This document shows positions 11,678 to 21,500 of a stretch of 64,000 nt of DNA, in pieces. The first letter of the stretch is position 1, and each line of letters begins with the position of its first letter. The DNA is taken from NCBI GenBank assembly GCA_026545225.1, contig CM048845.1, positions 122,639,033 to 122,703,032 of the forward strand, given 5' to 3'. This DNA is from Cornus controversa (Eukaryota > Streptophyta > Magnoliopsida > Cornales > Cornaceae). A program made the position numbers and the translations under genes. The notes beneath the pieces are model-generated. The model saw nothing but the letters and a program-made list of their open reading frames with translations, did not search any database and was not told the DNA's origin.

Positions 11678-14012
11678 TGTCACGCCCCAATTTTTAAGTC
11701 ATCAGAAACTCAGTCTCCAAGCCCAAATCCCGAAGGTGAGTTTGTCCATTAAATCCTAATGAACTATCTCAACATCTAAATATAGCGGAAGCATAATCAT
11801 ATACACATAGTTGTACGTGTGTGATTATACATCGACTCCTCTTAATGAACCCTATAAGTGACCACACATGCACACCCAAACCATATTTTTACCAACAGAC
11901 CAGTTGTGGATTACGATCCATCGTAATAGATATTAAGATGCATCGTAATCTACGATATATCGTAGATGTCTCGTAATATCTTGAGAAAAATGTTATTTTT
12001 CACCCATTTTCTCAACATTTTTAATATACATCGTAATAAGGATTATGATGCATCACTAGATTACAATCCATCGTAATAGGGATTACGATGCATCGTAATC
12101 ACTTGACTACAATTCCTACATAATTCTCAAAGTGCTCTAAACCTATATAATTTATGTCCAATTCTCATCCCCTATTATACATACATTCTCCATGAAGTGT
12201 AAAACATCTAAATTGATCCATAGCATGTATAGCATGGTCCAAATATAAAATTTACATCTCTAAATGGATCATGTCCATAATTACATACACCTTGGGATTC
12301 AAAATTCACCCGTCATACATATATTCATTCATTATTCGAGAGTTAAAAACATGCCACACATGGCTAATACATTTGAAGCTCAAACATATAAAGATTATCC
12401 AAATAGAACAACAACATTTCTAAAATAGTCAACATGCCATAACCCAGCATGGACATCTATATATGCAATCCAAAAGAACACCAAAAATTCCACTCGAGCA
12501 TTTCTAAGCTTTGTCCTCCACTGGTGCTTTATATGAAAAAGGTTTGGAAGGGGATGAGCATACAACTAGCCCAGTAGAGATGATCTACCTGACTCAATAA
12601 TAACTCAAACAGCCATGCATAAATGTAAAATGGGATCTTTATGCAACTACATGGCATGTTTCAATATTTGACAATGAAAGATATCACATGTCTTAATTAC
12701 ACATAAGAAGCTTAACATAAAATATGTTCACAATTAAACTTAACACCATATATACTTTGAAATCAAACCAACTGGGGACTTCTGATTATCACATCCATAG
12801 TAAGTGTCATTGAAGACCACATACTCTGATTACGCTTTACGGATTGCTAATCCGACGGTAGCGACATCCGCTTAGCCAAGTTTTGGGCCTTACACCCTAG
12901 AGCTCCGGGTCCTTCTTGTTTCTCACACACTTGTCCTAGAATCATCAATCACCACATAAGTGCACATTTATCACATATATGCACAAAACCAATTGTCACA
13001 AAACTCACTCTCAATGTATTACATTCAAATAGCTAATGCACCTCCAATTCATGTCACACATTTTCAATGTAAGACCATTTAAGACATGAAAATCCAAATC
13101 TTATGCATTTTCAAGAAAACCTCTTTCATGCATATATTCAATCCATAGAGTCAAAATTCACATATATCTCAAATAAACACAATTGACTCATATAAACCAT
13201 CTTATACATATATACATTATTTAGCATATATATGGCACACACACTCCACTTAGAACATGATAAGAGAATTAAATATCAAAGAAAAATCAACTTTTACCCA
13301 TACAATAAAGTCAAAAGCTACATGTCACAATTAAAAGACTTATAGAATCAATGTTAAGTAGGAATTCACACCCCTACCTCAAATTCCAAGCCTTTGAAAC
13401 TAAATCTTTGAAATCCCAACTTTCCCAACTTCACCCAAAATAAACTTTGTTTGTCTCAATATGTAATCCTTGCCGAGTAGAGCAAATCTTTGGCCTTCGA
13501 CATTTTCCAAATCCTACCTTAAGGCCTCTAAAATGAAGGAAGAAGAAAAATTGATGAAAGGAAAGGAGAGAGAATGTTTGGCCAGCTATTATTAGCTTCA
13601 CAAATGGATGAAATATCAGCCATATAGATATTTATTTATAATATCTTGGGATGCAAAATGACCGAAATATCCCTGGGCCACTTAACGTACCCTCCTGACC
13701 TCCGTTTTCGATTTCAAAAGTGGCTACTGCTCCAAAATCACTTCCTTAACTCTTTGAACATTTTGTTTTATTCAAAACTAAAAATAAATATTTCTCAAAA
13801 AAAATTCAGATTCCCCAACCCATTAGACCCGGGCCCCGCCAACTCAAAATTCTCAAATTTCACCAAATGCTCCCAAAACTTTCTCGAACCTCTAAATAAG
13901 TTTTCAAACATGTTTTTCACATTTAAAACATACATAACATCATTTAAATTCCATTTATAACAAAAATGATGAATAAAAGAAAAATCGGTCAAAATTGAAC
14001 ATGGTGTCTACA
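11678..14012 (-). mobile_element. Solo LTR 2, about 2.33 kb, inside the MULE transposase
   Basis: Starts TGTCACGCCCCAA and ends ATGGTGTCTACA. It is flanked by a perfect 5-bp duplication CTACA (11673-11677 and 14013-14017). The last ~90 bp match the end of solo LTR 1 closely, so both belong to one family and lie in the same orientation. Joining the host sequence across it, with one CTACA kept, restores the MULE frame through YRCSIVGYPWRIHAS. No coding domain is present. It carries a cluster of short palindromes at 11910-12105 (see findings). Confidence 0.85.
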
Positions 14013-14867
14013 CTACACCTGTAAGTCAATCTTGTTCTTTCATTTTTTTATTCTCCACAGTTTAAACCCCTCCTGAATTGTATAATCCTTCAATACTTTT
14101 CTAAAATGGTCTACATTATCAAAGATATGATACTGCTCCAGTTCAATTTTAACCATTTCAACTTTATGAAATTATTTTTCATACTTGTTATAATCATGCA
14201 CCCTAATCTTTGGTCTTCTCTTAATTTTTGCATTTTGCCTTGTCTTCCCATAATATCCCTATTCAACTTCATCTTCTTTTTCTTCTTCATCCCACCTATC
14301 ACTTGATGATTACCCACGGTCATCATTAGATTCATAGTCACTTAAGCCATCATCACTTCTGTTTAAATAGGCTTTGTTCCTAATTGTTCTTTCATCTACT
14401 AGAGTTTCATCACTGTTAGATGATTTAGATTGGGAACCACCTTCATTCTAGTCTTCATCTTCAGAGTTAAACCCATACACATAATTCTCTCCCTCATCCT
14501 CACTGTTATTATCAACCTCAACATCTTCTTGTTCATTATGAGTTTGATCAAAGCCCCCTTCATTCTTATTATCAACCTCAGCATTTTCCTGTTCATCCTC
14601 AACTTGATCACATTCCCTTTCATTATTCTGATTGAGATCAACACTAACAAGTGTCCCTAAATCAACAAATAAGTTTATGTCTCTTCTAGAAACATGAAAG
14701 CTAAACATGTCCAGCACATCAATATCATTACTGATCAACATCATATACTCATTATCAGGTAATTCATAATGTATTATTGGTGCTAAACCAACATTGCCAT
14801 ACAATCCAGTAAGGGCTTTATAACAATCCTCATTCAAATCAAGATCAAAATACTTATCAGAATCCAC

Positions 14868-15450
14868 ATTTCATATTGTACTAACTGAATTTAAATGAGG
14901 AATATGAAAGTCATGATATGTATCCATGACTTTGACATAGATACAAAATTACTACACATAAAAAATAAAGCAACATTACCATTATATATAATGATAATAA
15001 TTGGAATGAGTATAAAACCCCTAAATTGGAAGCCCTAATTGAAAACAGAAACAAAAAGGCCCAAATTGAAAGACCTACAAATTGGAAACCCTAATTGGAA
15101 GCAGAAACATAAATTTCCTAATTTGAAAGCCCTAATTGGAAGCAGAAACAAAAAACCCCAAATTAGAAGCCCTAATTGAAAGCTGAAACAAAACACTCAA
15201 ATCGTAAGCCTTAATTGATTGCAGAAACAAAAAAAATCCAAATTGGAAGCCCTAATTGAAAGCATAACCATAAAATCTCTAATTGAAAGCTCTAATTAAA
15301 AGCAGAAACATACAAAACTCTAATTAGCATCTCTAATTGAAGGCTTCAATCGAAAGCCCCAAATTAGAAGCCTAATTGATGGCTTCAATCGAAAACCTAA
15401 ACGACAGCCCCAATCGAAAGCAACCAATAGTGAAAATGAGAACAATATAA
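14868..15450. repeat. ~40-bp tandem repeat array at the 5' side of the MULE transposase
   Basis: From about 15028 to 15360 the phrase GAAGCCCTAATTGAAAGCAGAAAC recurs in shortened, diverged forms. The core GCCCTAATTG begins at about 15032, 15088, 15129, 15169, 15208, 15249 and 15288, so spacing is mostly 39-41 bp. The array lies upstream of the transposase start on the minus strand and therefore in its promoter or 5' UTR. Subterminal repeats of this kind are common in MULEs. The rest of the interval, between 14868 and 15027, is AT-rich with nothing recognised. Confidence 0.6.
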
Positions 15451-15826
15451 AAACTCTAAACTGAATGAAAATGTGAACAATATGAAAACCCTAAACTAAA
15501 TATGCAAACAAATATGAAAACTTAAATTGAAAATGCAAACAGAAAGAGTCGTATATATAAAAATATTTGGGTTTGTTACGTACCTCGCAGACACTAAGCC
15601 CAAATTGCAATATTCACCTAGTTCTGCTCCGATTAGGATATACGAGTAGCGAAATAGTCTAGATTGAATCAAAGATATCACATAATACAAATGACTAAGT
15701 CTGGATTACGAAGTACAACTAGATAAGAGGTACTTTAGTCATTTCTCATTTGGTACATAACTCAATATATAATAATATATAATACATGGGCATAACGGTA
15801 AAATCACAATTTCATTTAAATACAGA

Positions 15827-16132
15827 TCAAAAAAGATTACAATCTCTAATAGCCATCTCTTCTATAAAAGCATGAAATACATCAAAGAAACAAATTGTAT
15901 CCCTTCTTTGCATTGCATACCGAGCTAGATGATGAGCCATAGTGTTAGCTTGTCTCTTGATCCATCTTAACTGCCACTGATCATGCATTTGTAAAGTAGT
16001 CTGAATATCCTCGTAAATGGATGCAATGCTCATTGCAACATTTTTCGGTTGGATCACTAATTTGCAATCCGCCTCAATCACCACCTCAGATAAATTCCAC
16101 GTTGTCCACTTCAAGGCAAATCTAGCAGACAT
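15827..16132 (-). pseudogene. RNase H domain fragment of a LINE (RVT_3 type)
   Basis: An open 101-codon stretch resembles the C-terminal RNase H of plant non-LTR retrotransposons: SARFALKWTTWNLSEVVIEADCKLVI, shortened here to its key motif EADCKLVI, then later WIKRQANTMAHHLARYA, with the conserved Asp (EADC) and His-rich end (AHHLA). No reverse transcriptase or poly(A) tail was found next to it, so it is a fragment. It lies just outside the MULE. A domesticated RNase H gene is possible but unlikely given the lack of any upstream part. Confidence 0.65.
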
Positions 16133-17111
16133 AGTTTAGCTACTAAAGTTGATGCTACCATTGGGAAGAAGTGAATGACAACTTTCAAAACCTTTCCACT
16201 TTCAAAACCTTTCCACAGTGTCATCTTATTCCTCTAAGCATCCTTAAACTCATGCCACTGATTTGTTGTATGTTACACTATGTCAACCCAATTAATATTT
16301 TTTTTTTAAATGAAAAAACCTTCCAATCTAGGTAACTTTTTGACACACACTTTGAATATGTATAATTACCCGCAAATCACAAGTATCATTTAAACTCAGT
16401 CATTTTTACGCTACTTAGATATTTTTGCACTATGTGAGAATCGAATTCGGAACGTCATCCATTTTGGATTTTTTAAAAAAAAGTATAATTATAAAAAAAA
16501 TATATTTTCTCTCTTATATTTTAAATTGAAAATAAACACGTGTCGTTTTGTACACATTGACAGAGAGGCGGTGAGAAAACAACATTGTTCTATTCTTATT
16601 GAACAAATATATCACAAAAAAAATTTGTTTATCTTTCTAAGTAAATTGAAATGAAAAAAAAATTAGTTAAAGTACTCCTGATAATCACCAATTAAACATC
16701 CAATGCTCACGTGAACCATTAGGATCGGGTGGGTCATTTGTGGACCTAGAATTTGGGTCATCTACTCCATGGCTAAAAGCACTAGCCTAGCTCAGTTCAT
16801 AATGAGAATATTTTCATTTTTTCCATTCCACGCATAAAGGAATAATCGTATAAGATAAAACTCTCACGTTCGATTTTGGGCCGTTAGGTCTGCTTTTTGG
16901 GGATAAGAGCCCACTATACATACTTACTGATGAGCTAGGGCCTAGGTAATGGACATGTTCATCATCAAACCCACATCTTCTCCCATTTAGGCCGACTTCT
17001 CTTATGTTTTGGATCAAAAAATTAAGGGTTCAAGGTATTAGCATCTGTGAGTTTCTAAAAAGAAAACAAAAAAGAGAGAAGTTTTTTTAAATACCACACA
17101 TCCCAAATACT
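16133..17111. other. Intergenic, no gene recognised
   Basis: AT-rich sequence with poly(A) runs. A segment at about 16810-17020 gives a short minus-strand open frame without family resemblance. Confidence 0.4.
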
Positions 17112-17427
17112 ATGGGCCTGTTTGGCATGCATTTTGTTTTTGTTTTTTATATTTTGTTCGACATTGTAGAAACAAAGCATGTTTGGTTCCATCTGTTATA
17201 TTTTGAATAATATAAAAACGTTTCAAAAAATTGGGCCGAAATTGGAAACACCATTTTGCTGTTTTTATTGTATTTCGACTACTGTAGAAGGAAAAGAAAA
17301 CTTAAAACACATTTTCGTTACAAAACCATGTTTTCGATTACTATTCAAAACACTCATAACAAAGACATTTGTTCTATTTTAGGTAAAAACAAAAACGCGA
17401 AACACAAACTCATGTCAAACAGAGCAA
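17112..17427. mobile_element. Candidate MITE, about 315 bp
   Basis: The left end reads GGGCCTGTTTGGCATG and the right end, reverse complemented, reads TGCTCTGTTTGACATG, so the termini are related inverted repeats of a kind widespread in plant hAT and Harbinger MITEs. The interior is T-rich without coding capacity. No clean target-site duplication was identified. Confidence 0.45.
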
Positions 17428-17499
17428 TGTGATATTTGAACAACTATTACTCTTTTTGATAGTTTATAATAGAAAATTCTCTATTAGAAGTAAGGTGAA

Positions 17500-18185
17500 A
17501 AAATTGGACACGACACAAGTTAAGCGAGTTTGAATTTGAGATAAGCCGACACGTTTAATAAATAGGTTGAAAACGAACACGACACGCAAAAATTAGATTG
17601 GGTTTGGGTCTAAGCTATCTAACCCGCAACACGATTACGACATGAGTTATTCATATATTCTTGTTTTATTAAAACTTATATATACATAGTAGTATATATT
17701 ACAATTTTTGTAATCTATTTGTTTGTTTACAGAACTAATGCATGCATAAAATTCAATGATGAGATTGCTATGATGTCTTTTCAGGTGTTGAATCACCTTA
17801 GTATATTTTTGGAATTATATATAGATATAAAATTTATATATAGTTTGATTTTAGGGTTTATATATAGATATGTACTTTATATTTTATATGATCTTGAGAG
17901 AGATTTAGGGGTGGAAAAACTCATATCATAAGAGTTAAAAGAATTAAAAATGTTATTAAACAAGTCGTGTGATTATAGAACATGTTTATTAAACGAGTTA
18001 CACGGGTCAACCCGTGTAACTCGTTTAATAAACGAGTTGGATTAGTGTTAAGGATTTCTGACACGATTATTAATGAATCAGGTTAGGATTGAACTGTTTA
18101 GCAAAATACTCATAAATCGACACGACATGGGAATGCGAATTATGACCCATAATTGATAGTACAACTTCACCATATGCACACCTAG
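17500..18185. mobile_element. Possible hAT-like non-autonomous element with an internal palindrome
   Basis: Both edges carry the motif GACACGAC (about 17508 and 18119), and shared phrases such as CGACACG and AAACGAGTT recur inside. The middle holds a perfect 24-bp-arm inverted repeat (17984-18033). The boundaries are not fixed and no target-site duplication was confirmed. Confidence 0.35.
17984..18033. repeat. Perfect inverted repeat, 24-bp arms, 2-nt spacer
   Basis: The left arm 17984-18007 ends in ACGAGTTACACGGGT and the right arm 18010-18033 is its exact reverse complement, with CA between them. It can form a cruciform or a tight RNA hairpin. It lies within the likely hAT-type element. 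Confidence 0.85.
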
Positions 18186-19081
18186 GAGAACTAGGAATTT
18201 TTAGTTCAATTTCTTAAAAATAGTTATGAAACACTCAAAAAAAAATCGTTCTTCAAATAACTACAAAAGATAATATTTTGAAACGAGACATTTTAAAATT
18301 TAGTTTTAAGAGAATAATTTTTTATAAAATTCTCAGTAAAATAAATCTTCAAACTATTTTTTGTTTTTTAAGTTTTTAAATAACAGAAAGGTATTATCAA
18401 ATTGAATCCAAACATAAGTTAGTTTTCATGTATCACAATCCAGCTAATAGGACAAATATTGGGCCTAAGTATGGTGAAGAAACTAATTAATGGGCCCTTA
18501 ATTGTGAGGCCTATTACATTATTATAATGATGACGTTTCTAAGCTGGCTTCAAATCATTAGATTATTGCTTGCAACTTGTTTTATTCATTTATTTATTTC
18601 GAAAGAAAATAATTAATTATTCTTATACTTATATGCGTGTGTAATTATGAAAGCAATGATTTTAAGTTTAATGGGAATTACTTTCTACCTGACACTCCAC
18701 ATATTATTTATAGTTTGTCTTGACATTAATAATTCATCCTTCGCAAGTTGGATGTGCACCATCTCCTTTTATATAAACAATTATTTTTCCATTTTCAATG
18801 CAGAGTTGTTTAACTGAGGTTAATGTATCGCCAAATATTTTCAACAACATGATATGAAATTAGACTGAATAGATTAAGCTGTTTCCCTTAATTTTCATTT
18901 TATTATTTAAATTTTAATAAATTAGTTGAACTGTGACAAGGGTTTTTAAGTTTTGAAGATAAATTTTTTTTTTCCTTTGTGACAAGGGTTTTTAAATTTT
19001 GAATAATGCAGGTGGCAATTTGTATTTCTGAATTTATTTATGTGAAAACAGTTACAATAACACGATTATTAGTATTACACA
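18186..19081. other. Intergenic, no gene recognised
   Basis: AT-rich spacer; the phrase GTGACAAGGGTTTTTAA occurs twice (about 18930-18995). Nothing coding was seen. Confidence 0.45.
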
Positions 19082-19089
19082 AGCAATAT

Positions 19090-20037
19090 TAGGGGTGCAC
19101 ACGGTCCGATTCGGTCCGGTTTTGATATTTTTTGGAACCAAACTGTATGGTCCGGTTCTATTAAAAATAGAACCGGACCAAACCGTTTGACCGTATGGAA
19201 CCGGACCGGACCGAACCGCGAAGAACCGGTTTGGTCCGGTTCGGTCCTACGGTTCACCAATTTCAAAATTTTAAAATATAGGATCAAATTACTTAAATCA
19301 TTTTGTATTACTTATTAATAAAAAATCTTTTTATTTGTTTCAAGAAGAGGTGAGCTAGGAACCGGTCACTCTCCCTTGTAGTGAACAATGAAAAGAACCA
19401 AACCATAAATAGGGTCACTCTCCCTTGCAGGATCTGCCAGAGTCAGGAGAAGAATGGGATAGATTTCATATCTAAATATTATATCATATATTATATATGA
19501 GTCTTGTCCCAGCATATATATATTTATTATTTATTAAGTACATAACACTGTTATGATAACAGCCTAACAGGCATAGGGGGCTCATAGGTGTGAAATCTAA
19601 ATATTGTATCAAATATTATATATGAGTCTTGTGCTAGCATTTATATATTTATTAAGTACATAACAGGCATATAACAGGCATAGGGGGGCTCATAGGTCTG
19701 AACCTGTGAAGTATAGGGACATATTGTGAATTGACCGTGCGGTAGAAGTAAAAGAAGAGCAGGCAGTGCATTTATTTTTTGGTACAATTAAGTACTTGTG
19801 TAAATGTATAAGAGTATAGGTATAATATATTTTATATATATATATATTATACAGTAATGGTCCGGTCCGGTTCGGTCCGGTCCTAAGTGACTTGAAACCG
19901 TAACCGGACCGTTACTTAACGGTTCCAAAATTTTGGAACCGTGACCGAATCGGACCATGAAAAAACCAGACCGAATTGTCCGGTCCGGTCCGATTCAATT
20001 TGATTTTACGGTTTGGACGGATTTTTGTGCACCCCTA
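19090..20037. mobile_element. Non-autonomous hAT element, 948 bp, with perfect 8-bp TSD
   Basis: Ends in an 11-bp terminal inverted repeat TAGGGGTGCAC / GTGCACCCCTA. It is flanked by a perfect 8-bp duplication AGCAATAT (19082-19089 and 20038-20045), the hAT hallmark. Subterminal regions are full of GGTCCGGTTC-type repeats in both orientations. The interior has no transposase; it holds a ~130-bp imperfect tandem duplication (about 19460-19690) with ATATGAGTCTTGT and AACAGGCATAGGGG in each copy. Mobilisation would need a transposase from elsewhere. Confidence 0.85.
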
Positions 20038-20045
20038 AGCAATAT

Positions 20046-20786
20046 GACAAGATATATTTAATTAAAATTTTCTTAAAATTATTTAAAACACAGAATATTT
20101 ACTTGATGCATTAAACTAACTTGTTAATTTGAAGTTATCCTGAATCACACGACATATTTAACTAATTTATCAATTTAAATTAATATATCAATATGATTAC
20201 GAATGGAACACAAATTAATTTAATTTGGAGATATACAAATTCGAAATAAGAAAATAGCGTATCTGCATAATGGCGGGAGACTCACAACTATTAATCAATA
20301 GTTATCCTGTGTCACGTTCAAATCATATTAGAGTATCGTCACCCACTCACCCCCAATTTAACGGCAATTCTCGTTACCACTAATTATGAAGCTTAAAGAT
20401 GTATTTCAAACTCGAGCGGTTATATGCGCGTATAATGAGGGTGTCAGTTTTCAGTTAAGCGTGTGTGTGTGTGTGTGTATATATATATATTTACGGAAAT
20501 TAAGCGTATACGGAGTAATTTTTTTCTCGCGCATTCGTTCTTTTCAATGTCTTTAGAGAACCTCTGGTGAAAGTTATAACCTGAATTTGCTGGGAGTAGA
20601 GAGGACCAATCCATTGACAACGACGTCAATGGAGGTCCTTCATCTTTAATGAAAAGTATGCCCTAAAATCATTATGAAAAGAACTACAGTAATCGTTCCA
20701 CGTGATGTTCATGTCTCAGTCAAATCGTATATTTAAAAAACTGTAAGTATAATACATAAACATTACTTGAAGCTTTCTCTTTCTCG
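20046..20786. other. Upstream spacer of the AVT6 gene with a GT/AT microsatellite
   Basis: Contains a (GT)9(AT)6 run at about 20460-20491. No coding sequence was seen. The part next to 20786 presumably includes promoter sequence of the amino acid transporter gene. Confidence 0.5.
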
Positions 20787-21500
20787 ATATATATATTAGT
20801 ATTTACATATAGCCAAATCTCCGTACAAAGAAAGTAATCTTTTTTGTTTTTATGGTTCTTGGTTTATGATTCTTAAGGTTCTGATTGAAATATTCTTTTC
20901 TGTCAAATATATCAATTGACTTCAAAGCTCGATTGCGATCGTTCATTTCAGGTAGATCTATCGATTTTCGTCGCTTTTACGAACTAGGTTTTCCGAATTT
21001 AGTTGTTCTGTGCTTTGCTCGCCTTCTCATTTCATTGTTGAAAGCCTAATCATTATCAAAATCTTTGTCGTTTATTGGTTATCTTGAAAGGATTTAATTG
21101 ATTTGGAAGGTGTTTAGTATCTGGGTCTCCCAAAATTTATTTACTTGAAATATTAGGAAGTATTCACTTGATCTACATCTTTTTATTGCTAGGATTTTAT
21201 TGTTTTAAAGTCTTGGGGGAAAAAAAGTCTATTTTCAACTTAATCAGCTGAATTTAGAACCATATTCTTCACTTTTAAAGTACACAATTCAAATTGTTTG
21301 AAATTTTCAGGAAGTTTGAAATTTAGTCCAAAACTGTGCATCTGAAAGTTTCAAGGCTTTTTTTTTTTGGTGTTTTGAAGCTGATTTATAATCATTTTTT
21401 TCCGTACAGATCTTAAATTAAATCCTAGAAGGCTAGAAGTTTGAGCTGTTTGTCATAAAACCCATAAATCTTAATATTTACTTGGAGAGTTAAGTAGAAG
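20787..21500 (+). promoter_or_regulatory. Likely core promoter, 5' UTR and leader intron of the AVT6 gene
   Basis: A TATA-like run ATATATATATTAG lies at about 20787-20799. A splice donor candidate CAG|GTAGAT at 20951/20952 pairs with a strong acceptor TTTTTTTCCGTACAG ending at 21409, which suggests a ~458-nt intron in the 5' UTR. The coding start follows at 21501. All of this is inferred from sequence signals; no transcript was seen. Confidence 0.4.

Larger units (their letters stand above)
6753..14867 (-). pseudogene. MULE (MuDR-type) transposase, interrupted by two solo LTRs
   Basis: Read on the minus strand. 14867-14448 is an N-terminal PB1-like domain followed by an acidic Asp/Glu/Asn linker. 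14447-14018 continues into the DNA-binding region; after the 11678-14012 LTR it resumes with GYPWRIHASPLP and WIANKYVD. 11190-11098 holds the DDE core (DGCHLKGPYGG, first Asp). After the 8619-11098 LTR the core resumes with KPWTIISDMQK (second Asp); an intron-like gap follows at about 8510-8430, then NISESFNNWVGDLR (conserved Glu region). 7908-7726 encodes the SWIM zinc finger (CDCHGWKISGLPCKHAVAAI). 7150-6753 encodes an Arg-Gly-rich tail ending IPVFG and a stop. Lesions include several in-frame stops around 8300-8020 and 8600 and a one-base shift in an A7 run near 14050. The family catalyses cut-and-paste transposition in the nucleus; this copy cannot. Confidence 0.85.
5600..15450 (-). mobile_element. 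Degenerate two-gene Mutator-like element (MULE) with nested LTRs
   Basis: Composite of a GRF-zinc-finger ORF on the plus strand (5675-6106) and a MULE transposase on the minus strand (6753-14867). Two solo LTRs account for about 4.8 kb of its length. Both genes run inward from the edges and converge across about 650 bp of AT-rich sequence, the same plan as mudrA/mudrB in maize MuDR. About 330 bp of ~40-bp tandem repeats sit outside the transposase start. Terminal inverted repeats and target-site duplications were not found, so the ends given are approximate. Stops and frameshifts in both genes indicate an inactive copy. Confidence 0.7.

Noticed and set aside
5460-15800. Terminal inverted repeats for the MULE
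   Set aside because: TTTACC...ATGCCC occurs near both edges but the match is too short and gapped to be a MULE terminal repeat.
16814-17017. 67-codon ORF with LLSPKSRPNGP
   Set aside because: Looks like a repeat-derived non-coding segment; no family could be named.
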